A stretch of 24,348 bases of DNA from SVTX01 sp045538195 (GCA_045538195.1 JAZSRA010000041.1:1-24348); one strand, 5' to 3'; shown: positions 15,751-23,498, numbered from the stretch's first letter. Program-made: numbers and translations. Notes: generated from the letters alone by a model not told the origin.

Positions 15751-17178
15751 TTGAATATAAGAGAGTGCTTAAAAAACAAATTTCAAAATAAAAGATGTCA
15801 CGTGTTGGGCTTTGGTCGCTCAAATAAGCCCCTCGCCGAGCTGCTTCTTTCGGTAGGGGCTTGCGTTACGGTTCGCGACAAGAATGAAAGCCTGCTTTGC
15901 GACGAGTTTTCCGTAATGCTAGCCGACAAGGGTGTGAAATTCGTTCTTGGAGAAAGCTATCTTGAGGGGATGGAGGGGGATTTCATCTTCCGCTCACCGG
16001 GATTTCGTCACGATCTGCCCGAAATAAAGCGGGCGGTAGACAATGGCGCGACATTGAGCAGCGAAATGGAGCTTTTCTTTGAGGTATGTCCCTGTCCGAT
16101 ATTCGGCATTACGGGGTCTGACGGAAAGACGACCACCACCACGCTGACCCACCTTTTTCTTGACATGGAAAAGCGGAAGAACGGTCACAGAGCTTACGTC
16201 GGCGGCAATATCGGCGCGCCGCTGCTGCCTCTCGTTGTTGAAATGACCGAAAATGATGTTGCCGTAGTTGAGCTTTCAAGCTTTCAACTGCAGACTATGA
16301 GACAGTCGCCCTCTCGCGCTATAATTACCAATATCACGCCCAATCATCTAAATTGGCACACCGATATGGACGAATACATAACCGCCAAGTGCAATATCTG
16401 CCGTCACGAGGGCGTTACGATGCTGATCGCTAACGCGGAAAATGACGTTACGCGGGAGATAGCAAAGAACAGTGATCTGTCCATTACATATTTTTCGTCA
16501 AAAAAGAGTGCGTACGCTGACATCGTTCCGTTTTTTAAGGAGAATTGTAACGCTATCTACGAGGACGGCGGCATTATTTACTTTGACGACGGCGTGAGCA
16601 GAGAAGAGATACTGCACACCGCGGATATTCTGATCCCGGGTAGACACAACGTGGAGAATTACATGGCGGCAATAGCTATTACGCGCGGATTCGTTTCCAA
16701 TGATACTGTTCGCGAGGTGGCAACAAGCTTTGGCGGAGTTGAGCATCGCTTGGAGCTTGTCAGAGAAAAGGACGGAGTAAGATTTTACAACAGCTCGATA
16801 GATTCAAGTCCGACAAGGACTGCGGCGGCTCTGTCGGCACTCCCGAAGGCGCCGATCATTATCCTCGGCGGCTCGGACAAAAATATACCATTTGACGGTC
16901 TTGCGCTCGACGTTTGTAAAAAGACCAAAGCGGCGATAGTCACGGGCGAATCTGCACCGAAGATCCTTGACGAGATCGAAAAATGTCCCCTTTACGATAG
17001 ACAAAAGACTGTCGTCAAGCATATCCACGATTTTCGCGAGGCGGTATTAGCGGCGGCAGAGATAGCCGAACGGGGAGACATCGTTCTTCTTTCGCCTGCC
17101 TGCGCAAGCTTTGACAGTTTCAAGGATTTCGCCGAGAGGGGTAATTATTTCAAGACGATTGTTCGGGAATTAGAATAA
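15751..17178 (+). CDS. murD: UDP-N-acetylmuramoyl-L-alanine--D-glutamate ligase, TTG start
   Basis: A 475-residue Mur ligase that adds D-glutamate to UDP-MurNAc-L-Ala. The N-terminal domain has HVLGFGRSNKPL (17-28), the ATP loop is GITGSDGKTTTT (119-130), and NITPNHLNWH, YNSSIDSSPTRT and ILGGSDKNIPF are typical of MurD. I chose TTG 15751 because GGAGG at 15741-15745 lies five bases upstream. An in-frame ATG at 15733 would put that site inside the gene, has no site of its own and would leave a very short leader after the promoter. The family usually starts close to the nucleotide-sugar loop, as here. Confidence 0.93.
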   Translation: MNIRECLKNKFQNKRCHVLGFGRSNKPLAELLLSVGACVTVRDKNESLLCDEFSVMLADKGVKFVLGESYLEGMEGDFIFRSPGFRHDLPEIKRAVDNGATLSSEMELFFEVCPCPIFGITGSDGKTTTTTLTHLFLDMEKRKNGHRAYVGGNIGAPLLPLVVEMTENDVAVVELSSFQLQTMRQSPSRAIITNITPNHLNWHTDMDEYITAKCNICRHEGVTMLIANAENDVTREIAKNSDLSITYFSSKKSAYADIVPFFKENCNAIYEDGGIIYFDDGVSREEILHTADILIPGRHNVENYMAAIAITRGFVSNDTVREVATSFGGVEHRLELVREKDGVRFYNSSIDSSPTRTAAALSALPKAPIIILGGSDKNIPFDGLALDVCKKTKAAIVTGESAPKILDEIEKCPLYDRQKTVVKHIHDFREAVLAAAEIAERGDIVLLSPACASFDSFKDFAERGNYFKTIVRELE

Positions 17179-17203
17179 TTAAAATTTTCTGTAAGGTTTT
17201 TGA

Positions 17204-17252
17204 GTCGCTTTTTGCCTGAAAAGCGACCGAGGTCAAGGGCGAGTAGCCCTTG
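17204..17252 (+). repeat. Two tandem hairpins before the PLP-enzyme gene
   Basis: GTCGCTTTT (17204-17212) pairs with AAAAGCGAC (17219-17227), and CAAGGGC (17234-17240) with GCCCTTG (17246-17252). The layout (hairpin, then CGAGG, close before a ribosome site) resembles the other dispersed hairpin repeats here. There is no T-run, so it is not a clear terminator for murD. Confidence 0.45.
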
Positions 17253-17275
17253 GAAGATACGAAAGGATCATAAAA

Positions 17276-18538
17276 ATGCAATTTTCACAGAGAATCAACG
17301 AGATAGCGTCGGCGGCGGAGAGGGATCTTGCCCCCATGTTTGCCAAAATAGACGATATATCGTTTGAAAATACCAACAGAGTAATGGACGCGTTCCGCGA
17401 GCATAGAGTTGCGGCTACTAACTTTGATACCACAAGCGGCTACGGCTACGACGACAGAGGCCGTGACGTTCTCGACCGCATCTGGGCGGACGTTATGGGA
17501 GCCGAGGCGGCGTTCGTGCGCCACCAGATAGTCAACGGCACACAGGCTTTGACTATTGGACTTTTCGGTCTGCTCCGGCCGAATGATCTAATGTGTTCCA
17601 TAGCGGGCAAACCCTACGACACCCTTGAGGAGGTCATCGGTATTCAGGGAACCCCAGGCGACGGCTCGCTCGCCGATTTCGGCATCCGTTACAAGCAGAT
17701 AGAGCTGCTTGACGACGGCAGTTTTGATTTTGACGCTATCGGTGAGACCTTGAAAAGCGAAATGGCGGACGGCAGACCCGTCAAGGTCATTTTCATTCAA
17801 CGTTCCAAGGGCTATCTTAACAGAAAAACGCTGACCGTCAGCGAGATAGGCGAGGCGGTCAGGTTCGTCAAGTCGATCTCTCCCGAGACATATGTGGTCG
17901 TTGACAACTGCTACGGCGAGTTTACCGAGACGGTCGAACCCACCCACGTCGGCGCGGATATGATAATCGGTTCGTTGATCAAAAATCCGGGCGGCGGTAT
18001 GGCGGAGACGGGCGGATATATCGCGGGAACTGCTCGCGCTGTCGAGCTTGCATCCTACAGACTGACAAGCGTTGGCTGCGGTCTTGAGGTCGGCGCGACG
18101 GTCGGTCAGACCAAGAATATGTATAAGGGACTTTTCTACGCTCCTCACACCACCGCTCAGGCACTCAAAACCGCCCACCTTGCGGCTTACGTCTTTGGCG
18201 AGATGGGATACAACGTTGCTCCCAAGTGGGACGAGGTGCGTTCCGACATTATTCAGACGGTTATTACAGGTCAGCCCGATCTGCTCTGCGCCTTCTGTCG
18301 CGGAATACAAAAGGGATCGCCCGTTGATTCCTTTGTTACTCCCGAGCCTTGGGCAATGCCCGGCTATACCGATGAGGTAATTATGGCGGCGGGAGCGTTC
18401 GTCCAGGGCGCGTCCATTGAGCTTTCTGCCGACGGACCTATGCGTCCCCCGTACACCGTATTCTTCCAAGGCGGTTTGACATACGAGAGCGGTAAGATAG
18501 GAATCCTATCTGCCGCAGAGGAAATGATGAAGCAATAA
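17276..18538 (+). CDS. Methionine gamma-lyase-like PLP enzyme (YnbB / 'aluminium resistance' family)
   Basis: A 420-residue PLP-dependent enzyme of the family annotated as methionine gamma-lyase family or aluminium resistance protein (Pfam Met_gamma_lyase). The likely PLP lysine is Lys236 in GSLIKNPGGG, and Asp210 in VVDNCYGEF is placed to contact the pyridine nitrogen. The N-terminal ATNFDTTSGYGYDDRGRD block is characteristic. The true substrate is uncertain; C-S lyase activity on sulfur amino acids is inferred from fold relatives only. The start follows AAAGGA at 17262-17267. Confidence 0.9.
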   Translation: MQFSQRINEIASAAERDLAPMFAKIDDISFENTNRVMDAFREHRVAATNFDTTSGYGYDDRGRDVLDRIWADVMGAEAAFVRHQIVNGTQALTIGLFGLLRPNDLMCSIAGKPYDTLEEVIGIQGTPGDGSLADFGIRYKQIELLDDGSFDFDAIGETLKSEMADGRPVKVIFIQRSKGYLNRKTLTVSEIGEAVRFVKSISPETYVVVDNCYGEFTETVEPTHVGADMIIGSLIKNPGGGMAETGGYIAGTARAVELASYRLTSVGCGLEVGATVGQTKNMYKGLFYAPHTTAQALKTAHLAAYVFGEMGYNVAPKWDEVRSDIIQTVITGQPDLLCAFCRGIQKGSPVDSFVTPEPWAMPGYTDEVIMAAGAFVQGASIELSADGPMRPPYTVFFQGGLTYESGKIGILSAAEEMMKQ

Positions 18539-18566
18539 TTATTAGATGAAACACGGAGATAAAAAA

Positions 18567-19619
18567 GTGAAGATCACGAAAATTCTGGCAGTACTTATAA
18601 TGTGCGTAATGCTTATTTCAACCTTTAGCGCCTGCTCGGAGGAGAGCGACGCGCCCGACGGCTTTCAGCTTGTTGCCTGCGAGGGGGACAAGTTCCGTCT
18701 TTACGTTCCTACTCAGGGTTGGACGCCCAATACCGAGAGCGGAACTACATGCGCCCTCTTTTCTACCGACCCTTATATCGCCATCAACGTTTTTGCAGCT
18801 GATGATGCGGGCGAGATGGACGTAGACGCTTACTGGGCGTACAGTGAGAACAACCTGAAAAGCGAGCTTGGTGAGGACAATTACTCCTTCGTAGGTGTTG
18901 AATCGAAGGCTGCCCTCGGCGGTCAGCCTGCGAAAAAATACGTTTACACCGCAAAGATAGGCTTTTACGGTGATGAAGCAGTTGACTATAAGATCATGAC
19001 GATCCTCTGCAAGTACAAGGGCGAAATGTACGTGTTTACTTATAGCGCGCCCGACGGAGAGCATTACGATATGTGCCTCGGGGAGATCGAGGGAGAGGGC
19101 GGCATACTTGATTTCTTTCGCTTTGACGTCCCCTATTCGGGCGAGGGCAAGGTCTATCCCGACGTTGACACCCCCGAGGGAATGAAGCTTATCTCCACCG
19201 ACGAGCGTCCTTACAGATTTTTCGTACCCGAAAACTGGAAAACGAACGAAAAAGCCGAGTTCAGCGCGGCATATTATTCGTCAAGTGATTCCTCAAACGT
19301 AAGCGTTCAGTATCTTATGGTCTCGGAGCAGGAGATAGATAAGACGGTAGACGAGTATTTTGCGGAGTGTGAGGAAAGATACAAAAAGGTGTTCTCGTCC
19401 TACGAGCTTTTGTCGGCAGATGATATTACCATGGACGGCAGAGCCGCTAAAAAGTACACCTATAAGATAGTCAGCGGCGGCATTGAATACAAGCAGATGC
19501 AGGCGATAGTGGTCAAGGGCGGCGTTTTCTACGTACTGACATATACCGCTCTGCCCGAGAACTTTGATTCTCATTTGGGCGACGTAAACAAAATGATAGA
19601 ACACTTCGACATCAGATAA
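18567..19619 (+). CDS. Lipoprotein with two similar PsbP/DcrB-like domains, GTG start
   Basis: A 350-residue predicted lipoprotein: signal peptide with the lipid-attached Cys at residue 23 (STFSAC, an imperfect lipobox), then two units of about 150 residues. Each unit has a DGFQLV or EGMKLI start, a RLYVP or RFFVP strand, W.TN or W.PN, an A/GG.(A)AKK(Y).Y motif and a final Y.FTY or Y.LTYT.LPE strand. The units look like an internal duplication of a PsbP/Mog1/DcrB-type fold. I chose GTG 18567 because GGAG at 18555-18558 lies eight bases upstream. The in-frame ATG at 18546 has no ribosome site and would put charged residues before the signal. Function unknown. Confidence 0.8.
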   Translation: MKITKILAVLIMCVMLISTFSACSEESDAPDGFQLVACEGDKFRLYVPTQGWTPNTESGTTCALFSTDPYIAINVFAADDAGEMDVDAYWAYSENNLKSELGEDNYSFVGVESKAALGGQPAKKYVYTAKIGFYGDEAVDYKIMTILCKYKGEMYVFTYSAPDGEHYDMCLGEIEGEGGILDFFRFDVPYSGEGKVYPDVDTPEGMKLISTDERPYRFFVPENWKTNEKAEFSAAYYSSSDSSNVSVQYLMVSEQEIDKTVDEYFAECEERYKKVFSSYELLSADDITMDGRAAKKYTYKIVSGGIEYKQMQAIVVKGGVFYVLTYTALPENFDSHLGDVNKMIEHFDIR

Positions 19620-19664
19620 ACCAAACTCAAATCTTTTTGGGAAAGTTTTTGAAAGGATGGGGGT

Positions 19665-19708
19665 GTGGGGGAAGGAAAACTTTTTTCAAAAAGTTTTCCT
19701 TCCCCCAC
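19665..19708 (+). repeat. Perfect 21-bp hairpin just before the cysteine desulfurase gene
   Basis: Positions 19665-19685 are the exact reverse complement of 19688-19708, with a 2-base loop (a practical loop uses part of the T/A runs). The inner part, AACTTTTTTCAAAAAGTT, is nearly the hairpin core at 8779-8797, which marks it as a member of the dispersed repeat family. It ends 12 bases before the AUG at 19721. Confidence 0.85.
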
Positions 19709-19720
19709 GTCGATACCACA

Positions 19721-20881
19721 ATGATATATTTAGATAACAGCGCTACCACCGAAATATCGGCGGCGGCAAAGAAAAAAATGATAGAGGCGATAGAGGTCTT
19801 TGGCAATCCGTCCTCCCGACACGCTATGGGCCTTGAAGCGAGAAAGCTTATCGATACGGCGCGCGAACAGGTCGGGGCGGCTCTTGGCGTGGCGAGACCA
19901 AACGCGGAAAATCTGATCTTTACGTCTTGCGGAAGCGAGGCTAACAATACGGCTATTCTCGGTTGCCTTTATTCAAAGGAAAAGATAAGACGGCGCAAGG
20001 TCATCACCACCGACAGTGAGCATCCCTCTGTTGAGAACGTTATGCGAAAGATAGAAAAGGACGGCTTCACCGTAGTCAGACTTTCCACCCGCGGCGGCGT
20101 CATCAATGAGCAGGAATTACTCTCGGAGCTTGACGACGACGTGGCTCTAGTGTCATTTATGCTTGTTAATAACGAAACGGGCGCGCTTTACGACGTAAAA
20201 AAGCTTTTCGGAATCGTCAAACGCCGTTGCCCCGATGCGGTCACGCACTGTGACGCGGTGCAGGGATTTCTAAAAGTGCCTTTTACCGCAAAAAGTCTCG
20301 GCGCGGATATGATCAGCGTCAGCGCTCATAAAATACACGGACCAAAGGGTGTCGGAGCGCTCTATATCAGTCCCGAGATAATAAAAATGAAAAAGATAGT
20401 GCCTTATCTGATCGGCGGCGGTCAGGAAGGCGGATTTCGCTCAGGAACCGAAAATATCGTCGGTATCGTGGGCTTTGGCGCGGCGGCAGAGGAGGAGAGA
20501 GCGAAATTTTCGGAAAATTGCCAAAAAATGACGGATCTGCGTAACCTTTGCGAGAAAAAAGCGACAGAAATAGGTGCAAGACCTAATATCCCCAGCGGTG
20601 TACGAGCTCCCCACGTTCTCTCGCTTACTTTGCCGAGTATCAAGAGCGAGACTATGCTCAATTTCCTTTCGTCAAAAGGCTTTTGCGTGTCAGCAGGCTC
20701 GGCTTGCTCGTCACATTCAAGGCATATTTCCTCGTCACTTGTGGGATTCGGACTTACCGATGCCGAGGCAGACTCCACGATACGAGTCAGCTTCAGCGCA
20801 TACAATACAGAGGACGAGATAAACGCTTTTTGTCAAGCCCTCGGCGAGGGAATAGCGGTTCTTGTCAGGATCAAAAGATAA
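19721..20881 (+). CDS. Cysteine desulfurase (NifS/IscS-like)
   Basis: A 386-residue PLP enzyme that takes sulfur from cysteine for iron-sulfur clusters, tRNA thiolation or cofactors. It begins MIYLDNSATTEIS, like the family. His101 (EHPSV), Lys204 (SAHKIHGPKG, PLP) and the catalytic Cys329 (SAGSACSS) are all present, as is GGGQEGGFRSGTEN. The frame is open back to 19637, but that stretch is the 21-bp hairpin repeat and unlike any family N-terminus, so ATG 19721 is chosen. No ribosome site is visible before it, which is odd. The usual clostridial partner thiI is not next to it; a DUF4003-like gene is. Which sulfur pathway it serves is not evident. Confidence 0.94.
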   Translation: MIYLDNSATTEISAAAKKKMIEAIEVFGNPSSRHAMGLEARKLIDTAREQVGAALGVARPNAENLIFTSCGSEANNTAILGCLYSKEKIRRRKVITTDSEHPSVENVMRKIEKDGFTVVRLSTRGGVINEQELLSELDDDVALVSFMLVNNETGALYDVKKLFGIVKRRCPDAVTHCDAVQGFLKVPFTAKSLGADMISVSAHKIHGPKGVGALYISPEIIKMKKIVPYLIGGGQEGGFRSGTENIVGIVGFGAAAEEERAKFSENCQKMTDLRNLCEKKATEIGARPNIPSGVRAPHVLSLTLPSIKSETMLNFLSSKGFCVSAGSACSSHSRHISSSLVGFGLTDAEADSTIRVSFSAYNTEDEINAFCQALGEGIAVLVRIKR

Positions 20882-20883
20882 TT

Positions 20884-20899
20884 GTTAAGCAAACTTAAC
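20884..20899 (+). promoter_or_regulatory. Quasi-palindrome GTTAAG-N4-CTTAAC, copy 1
   Basis: GTTAAGCAAACTTAAC lies between the cysteine desulfurase stop and the ribosome site of the next gene. Three relatives occur around 22658-22766. The form suits a dimeric DNA-binding protein. Confidence 0.45.
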
Positions 20900-20913
20900 C
20901 TTGGAGGTTTGAA

Positions 20914-21906
20914 ATGAGAGATTCATTAAACGATAAATGCAGACTTTTCATAGAGAACAGAGACGCGTTCAAAGCGGCGTTTCCTTGGGAGAGTGGATAT
21001 TTTTACCCGATATGCGCTTCCTTTTTCGTTGACCGCGGCAGAGTTGCCGACGTCGAGAGGCTTAAAGAGTGCCGCAAGATACTGAAAAAACGCGTGAACG
21101 CCTTTTCAAACTTCAGAAGTCAAGCAGAGCTTTCTATCGTGGCTATGCTTGCCGTCTGTGATGATCCCGATGAAAGACTTGACGAGGCAATAAAGGTATA
21201 TGGCTCCTTGAAGGAGCATTTTTGGGGTTCAGAGTACCTGCCCGTGGCGGCGATGATACTGTCGGAGGCTGTGGAAAGCGAAAAAATGAGCGAGGTCTGT
21301 GAGCGGGCGCACCGCATCTACGGCCTGATTAAAAAGGAGCATCCTTTTCTTACTTCGAGCGAGGATAGCGTTTTCGCGGTCATGCTTGCGCTCTCCGAAA
21401 GGTCTGACGATGAGATCATCCGCGAGACCGAGACCTGCTACAACATTTTAAAGAAAAAGTTCTCTGACAGAAACGCGTTGCAGTCTCTTTCCCACGTTTT
21501 GGCTCTCACCAATGACGAAACAAGGACGTCCGGAGACAAGTGCCGTGACGTGGCAAGACTTTTTGATATACTTAAAGCGAAAAAGCATAAGTACGGCACG
21601 GGCTACGAGTTGGCAACACTGGGTGTTCTTGCCACATTGCCCTGTAGTCTTGACGAGACAGTGAACGATCTTATCTCGGTATCGGATTTCTTGAAAACTC
21701 AAAAGGGATACGGCTTTTTCGGCCTTGCCAGAGAGCAGAGAATGATGCACGCGGGAATGATCGTGACAAGTGAGTACGTGGGCGGCTCATCAGCCATGCA
21801 AGGCGCGGCTGTGGGAAGCACTCTCTCGCTTGTAGCCGCTCAACAAGCGGCGACCTGCGCGGCTATCGCGGCAAGCGTTGCGGCGTCGAACGCGGCGCGT
21901 TCTTAA
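20914..21906 (+). CDS. DUF4003-like protein of unknown function
   Basis: A 330-residue soluble, mostly helical protein that I match by overall look to the DUF4003 family of Bacillota; I cannot confirm this without a search. It has no signal peptide. Helical segments recur with a spacing of about 45-50 residues. The last 35 residues are rich in Ala, Gly and Ser (QGAAVGSTLSLVAAQQ and on) and could form an amphipathic or membrane-associating helix. GGAGG at 20903-20907 is correctly placed for the ATG. It lies 42 bases before the SanA-like gene, and the pair is bracketed by copies of the GTTAAG quasi-palindrome. Confidence 0.75.
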   Translation: MRDSLNDKCRLFIENRDAFKAAFPWESGYFYPICASFFVDRGRVADVERLKECRKILKKRVNAFSNFRSQAELSIVAMLAVCDDPDERLDEAIKVYGSLKEHFWGSEYLPVAAMILSEAVESEKMSEVCERAHRIYGLIKKEHPFLTSSEDSVFAVMLALSERSDDEIIRETETCYNILKKKFSDRNALQSLSHVLALTNDETRTSGDKCRDVARLFDILKAKKHKYGTGYELATLGVLATLPCSLDETVNDLISVSDFLKTQKGYGFFGLAREQRMMHAGMIVTSEYVGGSSAMQGAAVGSTLSLVAAQQAATCAAIAASVAASNAARS

Positions 21907-21948
21907 AGAGTCGCGCAGATTTGCGGTGTACTGTTGAAAGGATAAATA

Positions 21949-22662
21949 ATGAAAAAATTGTTTAAGAGAAAGGCTTTTTTAGTTTGCCTGTGCGTGATAG
22001 CGGCGGTATTGCTTCTGTGTCTGTTGGGTGCGGCGTACGTTTTGGGTGTGGATGCCTACACCGTTTTGTCTACCAGAGACCGTGTTCTCACGTTAGAGAA
22101 TGCCGCAGTGCTCGAAGACGTAGATTGCATAATCGTTCTCGGATGTAAGGTTCAGAGCGACGGAACTCCCAGCCACATGCTCAACGATCGCCTTGAGGTG
22201 GGAGTTGACGTCTATTACGGGCTTGCAGAGCAGGGAAACGGCACCAAGCTGCTGATGAGCGGCGACCACGGATCCGAGGAATATAACGAGGTCTACACCA
22301 TGAAGCAATTTGCTATCGCCGAGTGTGTGGAGTCGAGCGAGATATTTATGGATCACGCGGGATTTTCCACCTATGAGAGCATCTACCGTGCAAAGGAGAT
22401 ATTCGGCGCGGACAAGATCATCATAGTTACTCAGGAATATCACCTTTATCGCGCTTTACATATTGCCGATGCGCTGGGAGTTGAGGCTTACGGTGTGTCT
22501 GCCGATCTTCGACCCTACGCAGGTCAGCTTAAATTCAGCACCCGTGAGATACTTGCAAGAAACAAGGATTTTTTTACGGTCATATTTAAACCCGAGCCTA
22601 CCTACCTTGGTGATGCTATTTCTCTTGAGGGAAACGGTGACTTCACTAATGATTATGATTAA
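21949..22662 (+). CDS. SanA/YdcF-like membrane protein (DUF218)
   Basis: A 237-residue protein: basic N-terminus, one membrane helix (about 9-33), then an extracytoplasmic DUF218/YdcF domain. It begins with DCIIVLGCKVQSDGTPS (59-75) and has the LLMSGDHGSEEYNE and IIIVTQEYHLYRAL blocks of the SanA branch. SanA relatives affect envelope barrier function and vancomycin sensitivity in other bacteria; the molecular activity is unclear. AAAGGA precedes the ATG. Its stop codon lies inside copy 2 of the GTTAAG quasi-palindrome. Confidence 0.88.
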   Translation: MKKLFKRKAFLVCLCVIAAVLLLCLLGAAYVLGVDAYTVLSTRDRVLTLENAAVLEDVDCIIVLGCKVQSDGTPSHMLNDRLEVGVDVYYGLAEQGNGTKLLMSGDHGSEEYNEVYTMKQFAIAECVESSEIFMDHAGFSTYESIYRAKEIFGADKIIIVTQEYHLYRALHIADALGVEAYGVSADLRPYAGQLKFSTREILARNKDFFTVIFKPEPTYLGDAISLEGNGDFTNDYD

Positions 22663-22673
22663 GTAAACTTAAC
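22658..22673 (+). promoter_or_regulatory. Quasi-palindrome, copy 2
   Basis: ATTAAGTAAACTTAAC overlaps the stop codon of the SanA-like gene. It differs from copy 1 at two positions. Confidence 0.4.
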
Positions 22674-22719
22674 TTTTTCAATGTTTACACATAAAAATTT
22701 GGAAGTGATATATAATATA

Positions 22720-22735
22720 GTTAATAATACTTAAC
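22720..22735 (+). promoter_or_regulatory. Quasi-palindrome, copy 3
   Basis: GTTAATAATACTTAAC begins four bases after the TATAAT at 22711-22716, the place where a repressor would overlap a transcription start. Confidence 0.4.
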
Positions 22736-22750
22736 TAAACGGCGAGGCAA

Positions 22751-22766
22751 GTTAAGTAACATTAAC
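22751..22766 (+). promoter_or_regulatory. Quasi-palindrome, copy 4
   Basis: GTTAAGTAACATTAAC, 15 bases after copy 3. The left half is perfect and the right half has one change. Confidence 0.4.
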
Positions 22767-22941
22767 AATAATGAATTTTAAGGCGACGGCAGTGATCCGT
22801 CGCCTGCTTCAATTTGTAGCTTTTTTAAGCTTTCGAATTGGTCAGATTTACGGCAAAGTTGATTGATTTGTAAGCTTTTTTGTTGGTTTTGTATATAATA
22901 AAAAAGATGAAAAAATTTTTGAAAAAATTTCAAAAAAGGTA

Positions 22942-22970
22942 TTGACAAAAGGTTTATTGTGTGATATAAT
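22942..22970 (+). promoter_or_regulatory. Consensus promoter of the tRNA operon
   Basis: TTGACA (22942-22947), exactly 17 bases, TATAAT (22965-22970). Both boxes are perfect and 31 bases upstream of tRNA-Val, as expected for a stable-RNA promoter. Confidence 0.92.
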
Positions 22971-23001
22971 TTACAAGTCGCCGCGAGAGAGCGATGTTTT
23001 C

Positions 23002-23077
23002 GGAAGCATAGCTCAGTTGGGAGAGCATCTGCCTTACAAGCAGAGGGTCATAGGTTCGAGCCCTATTGTTTCCACCA
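23002..23077 (+). tRNA. tRNA-Val (anticodon UAC)
   Basis: A 76-base cloverleaf with encoded CCA. The acceptor arm GGAAGCA pairs with TGTTTCC, the anticodon stem TCTGC/GCAGA encloses loop CTTACAA, and the T arm ATAGG/CCTAT encloses TTCGAGC. Confidence 0.97.
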
Positions 23078-23082
23078 TTAAC

Positions 23083-23159
23083 GGCCCGGTAGTTCAGTTG
23101 GTTAGAACGCCAGCCTGTCACGCTGGAGGTCGACGGTTCGAGCCCGTTCTGGGTCGCCA
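23083..23159 (+). tRNA. tRNA-Asp (anticodon GUC)
   Basis: A 77-base cloverleaf with encoded CCA. Acceptor GGCCCGG pairs with CTGGGTC (two G-U pairs), anticodon stem CCAGC/GCTGG encloses CTGTCAC, T loop TTCGAGC. It is five bases after tRNA-Val. Confidence 0.97.
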
Positions 23160-23165
23160 AAGAAA

Positions 23166-23192
23166 ATATGCCCCTTATTATAAGGGGCATAT
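23166..23192 (+). other. 12-bp perfect hairpin between tRNA-Asp and tRNA-Thr
   Basis: ATATGCCCCTTA (23166-23177) pairs exactly with TAAGGGGCATAT (23181-23192). No T-run follows; tRNA-Thr starts two bases later. It may guide processing of the tRNA precursor or be a weak pause site. Confidence 0.6.
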
Positions 23193-23194
23193 AT

Positions 23195-23270
<76 letters not shown>

Positions 23271-23274
23271 AAAG

Positions 23275-23306
23275 AAAAGCATCCGCTTTTGCGGGTGCTT
23301 TTTTCT
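23275..23306 (+). terminator. Terminator of the tRNA operon
   Basis: AAAAGCATCCGC (23275-23286) pairs with GCGGGTGCTTTT (23291-23302), one G-T pair, loop TTTT, followed by a T-run. Confidence 0.9.
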
Positions 23307-23326
23307 TTTGGAGCCATTATTTGAAC

Positions 23327-23353
23327 GTGGGGGAACCCTGATGGTTCCCCCAC
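23327..23353 (+). repeat. 11-bp hairpin with G/C-rich stem
   Basis: GTGGGGGAACC (23327-23337) pairs exactly with GGTTCCCCCAC (23343-23353). The GTGGGGG arms recall the base of the stem at 19665-19708, so it may be another member of the hairpin family. The rest of the gap up to 23579 shows no gene. Confidence 0.5.
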
Positions 23354-23469
23354 AGCCCCCCTCCTTCCGAAGGACTGAGAAAGCACTGTGAACCGCCGAC
23401 CTCCGCGCCGTCAGGCGCTAATTCAAATATGTGCGCATGCAGTGCCGCAAAATCCAGATATTGGCAGTC

Positions 23470-23498
23470 TTGAACATTTTTACCGTGTATGCTACTAT
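23470..23498 (+). promoter_or_regulatory. Candidate promoter of the small lipoprotein gene
   Basis: TTGAAC (23470-23475), 17 bases, and TACTAT (23493-23498) with TGC directly before it (extended -10). Confidence 0.4.

Larger units (their letters stand above)
22674..23001 (+). other. AT-rich region before the tRNA operon, no gene seen
   Basis: About 330 bases without a supported gene. It holds two of the quasi-palindromes, an AT-rich -10-like stretch (TATAAT at 22711-22716, no good -35), and a hairpin GGCGACGG (22783-22790) with CCGTCGCC (22798-22805). A second TATAAT lies near 22893, and the tRNA promoter follows. A 31-codon frame at 22771-22866 has no ribosome site. Confidence 0.5.

Noticed and set aside
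17588..18469. 293-codon minus-strand frame opposite the PLP-enzyme gene
   Set aside because: Antisense shadow of a gene with clear PLP motifs; its composition is that of a mirrored GC-rich coding frame.
19637..19720. Longer N-terminus of the cysteine desulfurase
   Set aside because: It is a translation of the 21-bp hairpin and its flank; the conserved protein starts MIYLDNSATT at 19721.
22771..22866. 31-codon frame downstream of the quasi-palindromes
   Set aside because: No ribosome site, spans a G/C-rich hairpin, and the peptide resembles nothing I recognise.
23327..23353. Second terminator after the tRNA operon
   Set aside because: The G/C-rich stem lacks a T-run on either strand, and the preceding terminator at 23275-23306 is sufficient.
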